Positions 14,742-21,261 of a stretch of 23,886 nucleotides of DNA are shown piece by piece. The stretch lies in contig NZ_CAMLHF010000074.1 of assembly GCF_946479715.1 (NCBI RefSeq), positions 1 to 23,886 of the forward strand, written 5' to 3'. The stretch's first letter is position 1. Every line of letters begins with the position of its first letter. This stretch comes from an uncultured Pedobacter sp. Its GTDB lineage: Bacteria > Bacteroidota > Bacteroidia > Sphingobacteriales > Sphingobacteriaceae. A program made the translations under genes and the position numbers. The notes beneath the pieces were generated by a model. It worked only from the letters and a program-made list of their open reading frames with translations, was not told where the DNA came from and did no database searches.

Positions 14742-15779
14742 TTAGCTACGCTCTACCTTGTAAATGGTAGTTTGTGCATACGTTTCACCTGGTCTTAATA
14801 CCGTCCCTGGAAATTCAGGAATATTAATTGCATTTGGATGATGCTGGGTTTCTACACAAAACCCTCCAAAAGGTTCGTAATTTCTTCCTTCTTTGCCGTG
14901 CTTCACATTAAGGTATTTAGCTGTGTATAAATGGGCAATTGGTTCAGTAGTATAAACAGATAGTTTTAAGCCTCCGGTTTGTTCAGTTGTTTCAGAAGCT
15001 AATGTGAGCTCACCATATTCTTTATCAAGGACATAGGTTTGATCGTATCCTTCTGCAGGATCCCAGTCTGTGCCAAATTCCTTACCACCTAAAAAATCAT
15101 GATGAGTACCTTCTACCGGAATAAGTTTTCCAGTTACTACATAGTTGTCATCCTGTTCAAGATAGTTGCTGGCAGGCATTCTATGGTGATGTTTAGCAAC
15201 TGAACCACCTGCAGGGGCAAGATTAAAATAACCATGATGCGTTAAGTTAATAGCTGTTGCTTCATCTGTTGTGGCTTTAAAATCAAGAATCAGTTCGTCC
15301 TCATCAGTTAATTTAAAAGTTAACTGGATGGTAAGATTTCCAGGGAAATTCTCTTCACCATCAGGACTTATATATTGAAGTGTTACGCTTGGATCAATGG
15401 TAGACAAGACGTCCCATACCCTCTTGTCGTAACCCGTATCGCCACCATGCAGGCAATCCCCTCCTTTTGCTTGCGACAGCTGATGGACCTCACCATCAAT
15501 AGTAAATCTGCCGTTTTTAATTCGATTGGCATATCTACCAATAACAGCTCCTAAATAAGGATAATTTGCTAAATATTCTTCGCTTATGTATTGATCAAAA
15601 TCATCAAATCCCAACACGATATCCTGCTTTTCTCCATTTTTATTGGTTACTATGAATTTACTTATTATAGCCCCATAATTGTATATTTTGACATATGTTC
15701 CCTTAGTATTTGTTAATTCTACACCAAGTACTTCTTTGCCATCTATAATTTTACCTGTTTTTATTAGTTTAGTCTTCAT
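14742..15779 (-). CDS. galM: Aldose 1-epimerase (galactose mutarotase)
   Basis: A 345-residue mutarotase that interconverts the alpha and beta anomers of galactose and glucose, supplying alpha-D-galactose to galactokinase. Family motifs are GAVIGRYANRIKNGRF (77-92), LHGGDTGYDKRVWDV (110-124) with conserved His111, and ATAINLTHHGYFNLAP (174-189) with the likely acid His182. The C-terminal block GFCVETQHHPNAINIPEFP contains the likely base Glu310. No signal peptide is seen, so this copy is cytoplasmic, whereas some Bacteroidota GalM proteins are secreted. It is divergent from galK, with which it works directly, across 154 bp that contain several inverted repeats. It ends at a bidirectional terminator. 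Confidence 0.97.
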   Translation of the reverse strand: MKTKLIKTGKIIDGKEVLGVELTNTKGTYVKIYNYGAIISKFIVTNKNGEKQDIVLGFDDFDQYISEEYLANYPYLGAVIGRYANRIKNGRFTIDGEVHQLSQAKGGDCLHGGDTGYDKRVWDVLSTIDPSVTLQYISPDGEENFPGNLTIQLTFKLTDEDELILDFKATTDEATAINLTHHGYFNLAPAGGSVAKHHHRMPASNYLEQDDNYVVTGKLIPVEGTHHDFLGGKEFGTDWDPAEGYDQTYVLDKEYGELTLASETTEQTGGLKLSVYTTEPIAHLYTAKYLNVKHGKEGRNYEPFGGFCVETQHHPNAINIPEFPGTVLRPGETYAQTTIYKVERS

Positions 15780-15933
15780 TTATATATAATAAAATGCATT
15801 TTATGTTGAATTGAACTTACTCGATTCGGTTCATAGTTGTATATTTAGGGCCAGGTATTTTTAGAACCACTCGTTTGTCAAACAATACTATAAATACTTT
15901 ATTAAAACTAAAACATTAATTTAAAATATTACA
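15780..15933. promoter_or_regulatory. Divergent galM-galK control region with inverted repeats
   Basis: The 154 bp between the two start codons must hold both promoters. Three symmetrical elements stand out. A perfect 16-bp palindrome ATAAAATGCATTTTAT (15789-15804) lies 9 bp from the galM start. A TGAAC...GTTCA pair with a 12-nt spacer lies at about 15812-15833. A perfect GTTTG-T-CAAAC repeat lies at 15873-15883. On the plus strand TTTG at 15874-15877, inside the last repeat, could serve as the galK -33 box, with a poor -7 match (TACTTTAT) from 15895 after a rather short 17-nt spacer. These are candidates for operators of a galactose-responsive regulator, which is not encoded in the window. 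Confidence 0.45.
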
Positions 15934-17085
15934 ATGAAAGCGGAATTAACCAATAAATTCTTTGAAAAGTATGAACAACAACCAACAGCACATTATTTTA
16001 CTCCGGGTCGCGTAAACTTAATTGGCGAACATATAGATTACAATGGAGGGTTGGTAATGCCTTGTGCAGTTACGTTAGGAACCTGGTTAATTATTGCCCC
16101 AAATAACGACAACGTTATCAGATTTAAAAGTTTAAATTTTGATGAAACTGCAGAAATTGAATTGAAACCATCTTACACTAAAACTGGTTCTGAGTGGTTC
16201 AATTATCCTCTGGGTGTTTTTAATGAAATTTCAAAGAAACATAAAATTCCAACAGGCTTAGATCTATTGTTTTTTGGTAATATTCCAATTGGTTCAGGTC
16301 TGTCTTCTTCTGCTTCCATTGAAGTAGTAATGGCTTATGCTTTAAATGATTATTTTAAGTTAGGTTATGAAAAAATTGAGTTACCATTGTTAGCTCAGAA
16401 AGTTGAGAATGAATTTATAGGTGTAAACTGTGGCATTATGGACCAGTTTGCTGTTGCCTTTGGTGAAACCGATAAAGCGATAGTATTAAACTGTGATACA
16501 TTAAAATATAAGATAGTAGATTGTAATCTTGGAGATTATTCACTTGCTATCATCAATACAAACAAACCTCGTAAACTGGCTGAATCTAAATATAACGAAA
16601 GAGTATCTGAATGCCAGACAGCCTTAGCTCAATTAAATCAAGAAATTAAGCTTAACAATTTATGTGAGCTAACAGCAGAAAAATTCGCCTTACATAGTCA
16701 TCTAATTACTGATGAAACTGTTTTGAAGAGAGCAACCCATGTTATTAAAGAAAATGACAGGGTTAATTTAGCAGCTAAAGCATTGAATGAAGGTAACTTA
16801 GTGGAGTTTGGACGTTTAATGTATGCTTCTCATCAATCCTTAAAAGATTTATATGAAGTAACTGGATTGGAACTTGATACTGTAGTGGATTTTTGTTCTG
16901 ATTATGAGCATGTTATTGGTGCTCGTATGACAGGTGCAGGTTTTGGAGGATGTGCTATTGCTTTACTTAAAAAAGGACAGGAAGAAGATTTTGCCAAACA
17001 GCTTACAGATTACTATGTAACGCGTGTGGGCTACCCTGCTGCAATTTATATTAGTGAAATTGGTAACGGTGCATCTGCTATTTAA
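15934..17085 (+). CDS. galK: Galactokinase
   Basis: A 383-residue GHMP-family kinase that phosphorylates alpha-D-galactose to galactose-1-phosphate with ATP, the first committed step of the Leloir pathway. The galactokinase signature PGRVNLIGEHIDYNGG occupies 24-39. The GHMP phosphate-binding loop IGSGLSSSASIE lies around 119-130, with the core G120-A127. The catalytic aspartate is Asp170 in VNCGIMDQFA, matching E. coli Asp174. The third GHMP motif MTGAGFGGCA lies at 332-341. Length and motif order are normal. galT and galE are not in the window, so the rest of the pathway must be elsewhere. Its stop codon overlaps the next start by one base (TAATG), which indicates translational coupling to the SpoU methyltransferase. 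Confidence 0.98.
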   Translation: MKAELTNKFFEKYEQQPTAHYFTPGRVNLIGEHIDYNGGLVMPCAVTLGTWLIIAPNNDNVIRFKSLNFDETAEIELKPSYTKTGSEWFNYPLGVFNEISKKHKIPTGLDLLFFGNIPIGSGLSSSASIEVVMAYALNDYFKLGYEKIELPLLAQKVENEFIGVNCGIMDQFAVAFGETDKAIVLNCDTLKYKIVDCNLGDYSLAIINTNKPRKLAESKYNERVSECQTALAQLNQEIKLNNLCELTAEKFALHSHLITDETVLKRATHVIKENDRVNLAAKALNEGNLVEFGRLMYASHQSLKDLYEVTGLELDTVVDFCSDYEHVIGARMTGAGFGGCAIALLKKGQEEDFAKQLTDYYVTRVGYPAAIYISEIGNGASAI

Positions 17086-17615
17086 TGAAAAAGCTAAAAT
17101 TAGATGAGCTAAACCGCGTTGGTGTTGATCAATTTAAAGAACAAGAGAAACTACCTGTAATTGTAGTACTTGATAATGTGCGAAGCATGCACAATATTGG
17201 CTCTGTTTTTAGAACTGCCGATGGTTTTGCTATCGAAAAATTATATCTGTGCGGTATTACGGCTCAGCCTCCGCACAGAGAAATTGAAAAAACAGCTCTT
17301 GGTGCAACACAATCTGTAGAATGGGTTCATTTTGAAACAACTCTTGATGCTGTAGCTTCATTAAGAGCAAACGGTTATCGGATTATTGGCATAGAGCAGG
17401 CTGCGGGGAGTATTATGCTAAATACATATGAACCGGGTTCTGCTGAAAAATATGCTTTGATTTTTGGCAACGAAGTTAATGGTGTTAGTGATGAAGTGAT
17501 GGCTCAGATTGATGAATGCATCGAAATTCCACAGTTTGGCACAAAGCATTCTTTTAATATCGTAATATCTGCCGGCATTGTTCTTTGGGATTTCTTTGCT
17601 AAATTAAGGCTGTAA
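17085..17615 (+). CDS. SpoU/TrmH-family RNA 2'-O-ribose methyltransferase
   Basis: A 176-residue single-domain SPOUT methyltransferase that should transfer a methyl group from S-adenosylmethionine to a ribose 2'-OH in tRNA or rRNA. The three SpoU motifs are present: LDNVRSMHNIGSVFRTADGF near residues 23-42 with the conserved Asn and Arg, ALIFGNEVNGVS near 125-136, and IEIPQFGTKHSFNIVISAGIVLWDF near 145-170, which forms the cofactor knot. The target base is unclear: TrmH (tRNA Gm18) and TrmL-like enzymes share this core, and there is no extra N-terminal substrate-binding domain as in RlmB. Its ATG overlaps the galK stop codon, so it is expressed with galK, although no functional link to galactose use is known. 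The next gene starts 20 bp later. Confidence 0.93.
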   Translation: MKKLKLDELNRVGVDQFKEQEKLPVIVVLDNVRSMHNIGSVFRTADGFAIEKLYLCGITAQPPHREIEKTALGATQSVEWVHFETTLDAVASLRANGYRIIGIEQAAGSIMLNTYEPGSAEKYALIFGNEVNGVSDEVMAQIDECIEIPQFGTKHSFNIVISAGIVLWDFFAKLRL

Positions 17616-17635
17616 AATATTTCTACTTCTATATT

Positions 17636-18292
17636 ATGGAGAACGGGTTATTAAAGAAAATGTATTTCAAACCTGGTTTCAAGGTTTTACTGGCAAATGC
17701 TCCAGAAAATGTTAAAGCTATTTTAGGTGACGTTAGTAGTGTAGCATTAGTTAGCAATTCTGCTGATGATTTTAATGGCTTGCTGCTTTTTGTAAAAGAT
17801 AGCTCCGAGTTAAATAGGGAACTAAAAATCTGGGCACCAAAAATAGATGACAAAAAAACAGTTTGGATTGCTTATCCAAAAAAGACCTCTGGAATAGTTA
17901 CTGATCTGAAGATGGAGAAGTGGAACGAGCTGGAGCTTTATAAACTTACACCCTGTGCTTCAGCAGCAATTGACGATACCTGGACAGGAATTAGAATTAA
18001 ACCAATCGATCAGGTAAAGATATCTGGCGTCGGAAATAATGAAATTAAAAAGAATGAATTTTCTGAGTTTATAGATGTTGAAAATAAAAAAGTAACCGTG
18101 CCACCAGATCTGGCAAAGTTATTTTTACAACATCCGCAGGCCCAGTCTTTTTTCGATACCCTTGCCTATTCCCATAAAAAAGAATATGTATTGTGGATAC
18201 TCACCGCAAAGCAAGAGCAAACAAGAATAGGCAGATTGCAAAAAACTGTCGAAATGTTACTTGCTGGTAAAAAGAATCCAACTATGAAATAG
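17636..18292 (+). CDS. Two-domain DUF3052-like plus YdeI/OmpD-associated protein
   Basis: A 218-residue cytoplasmic protein made of two recognisable parts. The N-terminal ~125 residues (KMYFKPGFKVLLANAPENV, LLLFVKDSSELNREL, VWIAYPKKTSGIVTDL, CASAAIDDTWTGIRIKP) resemble the DUF3052 group, a compact domain without a known activity. Residues about 150-215 (VTVPPDLAKLFLQHPQAQSFFDTL, HKKEYVLWILTAKQEQTRIGRLQKTVEMLLAGKK) match the YdeI/OmpD-associated family, which is linked in enteric bacteria to protection against polymyxin or bacteriocins; that role is not established in Bacteroidota. The conserved helical SHKKEY..WI..AK...TR..R block is clear. It starts 20 bp after the SpoU gene on the same strand and probably belongs to the galK operon. 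Confidence 0.84.
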   Translation: MENGLLKKMYFKPGFKVLLANAPENVKAILGDVSSVALVSNSADDFNGLLLFVKDSSELNRELKIWAPKIDDKKTVWIAYPKKTSGIVTDLKMEKWNELELYKLTPCASAAIDDTWTGIRIKPIDQVKISGVGNNEIKKNEFSEFIDVENKKVTVPPDLAKLFLQHPQAQSFFDTLAYSHKKEYVLWILTAKQEQTRIGRLQKTVEMLLAGKKNPTMK

Positions 18293-18332
18293 TCCTGACA
18301 TTCAATATTTGCATATCCCTTTAATTTGTGGT

Positions 18333-19127
18333 ATGCGAATATTTTTACTATTTCTACTTTGTGCTGCATTAGCAAGCTGTAACCATTTCGAGTTTAGTCC
18401 AAACCAAACTTTCGATAGACTTTCTTTAAAAGATGTAAATGCAACCAATCTAAAAAGGTTGGGTAATGGTGCTCATGATGATACCGTAACTTTTGTTTTA
18501 ACTGGCGATAGTCAAAAATCCCGTGACGAAACTGTACAGTTTTGTAAGGCTGTAAATGCCATTAAAGGTATTGATTTTGTGGTTCTGGACGGCGATATTA
18601 CAGAATTTGGAGTTTTAAAAGAAATGCTTTGGATTTCCAGAACCCTTGAAGATCTGAATCCTCCATATGTTGCAGTTATTGGAAATCATGATGAAACAGC
18701 CAGAGGTAAAGAAACATTTAAGCATATGTTTGGCGAACTTGATTATTCCTTTGTATATGGAGGGATAAAATTCGTTTGTCACGATAGCAATAGCAGGGAA
18801 TATAATTTTAACGGTCAGGTACCCAATATTCCCTGGCTAAAAAATGAATTAAAACCATCACCTGATATTAAAGGTTTTGTAGCTATCTCTCATGTTCCGG
18901 TTAATTCAGAAGACTTTGACCCCAGATTAATAAAGGATTATACAACCACATTTGCCCAAACTCCAGGTTTCCTGGCATCACTTAACGCACATGCTCATAA
19001 TTATAGTCTCTATTATCCCGATGATTCGGGTATCCCCTACGTGATCACAAGCGCAGTAGCAAATAAAGAGTTTTTAGTTGTACAGATTGTAAATAATAAA
19101 ATAAGTTTTGAGAGAGTATATTTTTAA
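18333..19127 (+). CDS. Metallophosphoesterase lipoprotein
   Basis: A 264-residue calcineurin-like phosphoesterase from the ATG at 18333; an in-frame TTG 24 bp upstream would only lengthen the signal peptide. The signal peptide ends in the lipobox LAS|C (Cys16), so the enzyme is membrane-anchored outside the cytoplasm. The five metal-site motifs appear in order: TGDSQ (Asp59), DGDIT (Asp88), GNHDE (Asn118, His119), SHVPV (His187) and NAHAHNY (His220, His222). The first motif has Gln where the classic family has His (DxH), and the last is AHAH instead of GHxH; both variants occur in related bacterial phosphatases. The substrate, perhaps a phosphomonoester or nucleotide, is unknown. Its 3' end overlaps the next gene by 20 bp, which suggests coupled translation. 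Confidence 0.9.
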   Translation: MRIFLLFLLCAALASCNHFEFSPNQTFDRLSLKDVNATNLKRLGNGAHDDTVTFVLTGDSQKSRDETVQFCKAVNAIKGIDFVVLDGDITEFGVLKEMLWISRTLEDLNPPYVAVIGNHDETARGKETFKHMFGELDYSFVYGGIKFVCHDSNSREYNFNGQVPNIPWLKNELKPSPDIKGFVAISHVPVNSEDFDPRLIKDYTTTFAQTPGFLASLNAHAHNYSLYYPDDSGIPYVITSAVANKEFLVVQIVNNKISFERVYF

Positions 19128-19713
19128 GTTTCGTTTCGTTTTTTTTCTGTTAGTGGCTACCAGTGCTAAAGTATCAGCGCAAAATTTTAAGTTCTTAATT
19201 CCTGATGAGGCAATTGTACAGTATGCAGGCAGTATAGGTTATTTTAGTGGAGGTGTAGGTTATGAGCTGTTTGGCAATAAAAAGGGTAATTTAGATTTGC
19301 TTTATGGATTTGTTCCAGGTAATAAAGGTGGAGTTTTACATATAGCAACTGCTAAATTTGGCTATAAACCATGGTCTATTAAATTAAAAGATTGGGGAAA
19401 GATTTATCCTTTTAATCCCGCAATATTTGCGACATATACTTTTCATAAAGATCTTTCTTTCAAATTTCCAAGCGGACAATATGCCCATGATTATTATTAT
19501 TGGTCTGAAGCCTTACGTCCACATCTCGCTTTCAGCAGTGAGATGGAGTTAAATGCAAAAAAACTTTTGAAAAACACAGGTATCAGAGCTGTTGGTCTGT
19601 ATATAGAAGCAAATACCAACGATTTTTATTTGATCAACTACCTTCAGAATATGTCAGCACTAACAGTGACGGATATTTTTCAGTTGGGAATAGGAATGCG
19701 GGTTAAGTTCTAA
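19108..19713 (+). CDS. Secreted envelope protein, possible outer-membrane beta-barrel, TTG start
   Basis: A 201-residue protein I do not recognise by name. No ATG exists near its 5' end. The frame opens with TTG at 19108, inside the previous gene, and is followed by a basic and hydrophobic segment (KFRFVFFLLVATSAKVSAQ) that reads as a signal peptide. ATT is the only other nearby option, so TTG is preferred and implies coupling to the metallophosphoesterase. The mature part alternates aromatic, Gly and hydrophobic residues (SIGYFSGGVGYELFG, LDLLYGFVPG, FATYTFHKDLSFKF) and ends FQLGIGMRVKF, with the terminal Phe common in outer-membrane barrels. A lipid-modified or porin-like role is not shown. 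It is convergent with gltD and ends at a long terminator. Confidence 0.75.
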   Translation: MREYIFKFRFVFFLLVATSAKVSAQNFKFLIPDEAIVQYAGSIGYFSGGVGYELFGNKKGNLDLLYGFVPGNKGGVLHIATAKFGYKPWSIKLKDWGKIYPFNPAIFATYTFHKDLSFKFPSGQYAHDYYYWSEALRPHLAFSSEMELNAKKLLKNTGIRAVGLYIEANTNDFYLINYLQNMSALTVTDIFQLGIGMRVKF

Positions 19714-19728
19714 AATTGGAAATGCAGC

Positions 19729-19774
19729 AACAAACAAAAGGCTCCGGTATATTTACCGGAGCCTTTTGTTTGTT
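19729..19774. terminator. Bidirectional terminator between the envelope protein gene and gltD
   Basis: Perfect 21-bp arms (19729-19749 and 19754-19774, loop 19750-19753) carry a GC-rich core GGCTCCGGTA/TACCGGAGCC flanked by AAAA and TTTT runs on each side. It stands between two convergent stop codons (19713 and 19792) and can terminate transcription from both strands. Confidence 0.95.
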
Positions 19775-19791
19775 ATAATATTTAAACTTAC

Positions 19792-21258
19792 TTAAGCGTA
19801 TGGAATACCATCTTTAGAAGGTAAGCTACTGTGTCCCATCAAGTATTGATCTACTTTTCTGGCCGCTTCTCTTCCTTCAGATATTGCCCAAACTACTAAT
19901 GATTGTCCACGGCGCATATCACCTGCAGCAAAGATCTTAGCAATATTGGTTTGGTATTTACCTTCTTCAGCTTTTACGTTTCCTCTGTTGTCAAGTTCAA
20001 CGCCAAGATTTTCAATCAAACCTTCTTTTTGCGGATGTAAAAAACCCATGGCCAAAAGAACAAGTTGACAAGGAAGATCACGTTCTGTTCCAGCTTTTTC
20101 TTTGAAGTTTACCGGGCGACCATTAGCGTCAATTTCCCATTCTACATCAACAACTTTTACAGCTTTCAGATTTCCGTTTTCATCTTTGATGAATTCTTTG
20201 GTATTTACTCCCCATCCTCTTTCACACCCCTCTTCATGAGAAGAAGTTACTTTTAAAAGCATTGGGTAAGTTGGCCAAGGCATGTTACTGGTGCGTTGTT
20301 GCGAAGGCATTGGCATAATCTCAAACTGAGTTACCGATTTTGCACCCTGGCGGTTAGAAGTACCAATGCAATCAGATCCGGTATCACCACCACCAATTAC
20401 AATAACATCTTTACCAGTTGCTAATATAGCTTCGCCATCAACTGCAAAGTTTTTAACGCGTTTGTTTTGTTGCTTTAAGAAATCCATCGCAAAGTGAACA
20501 CCTTTGGCCTCTCTTCCTTTTGCTGGAAGATCTCTTGGAATGGTTGACCCACCAGCAAGAATGATAGATTGGAAATCTCTAAGTAAAGTATTCAATTCAA
20601 CATTTACACCTACGTTTGAGTTACATTTAAATACGATACCTTCTTTTTCCATTAAAGCGATGCGTCTTGTTACAACATCCTTTTGTAATTTAAAATCAGG
20701 AATACCGTAGTTAAGCAAACCACCTGGTGTATCGTCACGTTCGTAAACAACTACCTCATGTCCGGCTTTGTTCAATTGAGCAGCAGCTGCTAAACCTGCA
20801 GGCCCTGAGCCAATAACAGCTACTTTTTTACCAGTGCGGATTAGTGGTTGCTCAGCTTTAATATAACCTTTATCAAAGGCAATTTCAATGATGTGTTTTT
20901 CTATTTCCTCAATTGATACAGGTGATTTGTTGATTCCAAGTACACACGCTGATTCGCATGGTGCCGGGCAAATTCTTCCTGTAAATTCGGGGAAGTTATT
21001 TGTGCTCAATAAGATAGTGCTGGCCAGATGCCAGTCGCCTTTATATACAGCTTCATTGAATTCAGGAATCACGTTGCCTAAAGGACAACCTGACTGGCAG
21101 AAGGGAACACCGCAGTCCATACATCTGGCTGCTTCTTTGTTAACTTCCTCCAGTTCAAAATTCTTTACGAATTCATTATAATGTTTTAAACGCTCTTTTG
21201 CATCTTCTTTTAAAGGAGCAGTTCTTTCGTATTCTAAAAATCCAGTTACTTTTCCCAT
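19792..21258 (-). CDS. gltD: Glutamate synthase (NADPH), small subunit
   Basis: A 488-residue flavoprotein that passes electrons from NADPH through FAD to the large subunit, which makes two glutamates from glutamine and 2-oxoglutarate. The N-terminal domain binds two 4Fe-4S clusters through Cys46, 49, 54, 58 (CMDCGVPFCQSGC) and Cys97, 101, 105 with flanking residues (CPAPCESAC). The FAD-binding loop GSGPAG is at 150-155, with VVYERDDTPGG at 170-180. The NADPH-binding loop GGGDTGSDC is at 289-297, and the conserved AAGDMRRGQSLVVWAISEGR block closes the FAD site. Length is normal for GltD. It starts 3 bp after the gltB stop codon, so the ribosome site lies within gltB and translation is probably coupled. 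Similar fold members exist in other pathways, but adjacency to gltB settles the identity. Confidence 0.97.
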   Translation of the reverse strand: MGKVTGFLEYERTAPLKEDAKERLKHYNEFVKNFELEEVNKEAARCMDCGVPFCQSGCPLGNVIPEFNEAVYKGDWHLASTILLSTNNFPEFTGRICPAPCESACVLGINKSPVSIEEIEKHIIEIAFDKGYIKAEQPLIRTGKKVAVIGSGPAGLAAAAQLNKAGHEVVVYERDDTPGGLLNYGIPDFKLQKDVVTRRIALMEKEGIVFKCNSNVGVNVELNTLLRDFQSIILAGGSTIPRDLPAKGREAKGVHFAMDFLKQQNKRVKNFAVDGEAILATGKDVIVIGGGDTGSDCIGTSNRQGAKSVTQFEIMPMPSQQRTSNMPWPTYPMLLKVTSSHEEGCERGWGVNTKEFIKDENGNLKAVKVVDVEWEIDANGRPVNFKEKAGTERDLPCQLVLLAMGFLHPQKEGLIENLGVELDNRGNVKAEEGKYQTNIAKIFAAGDMRRGQSLVVWAISEGREAARKVDQYLMGHSSLPSKDGIPYA

Positions 21259-21261
21259 TAT

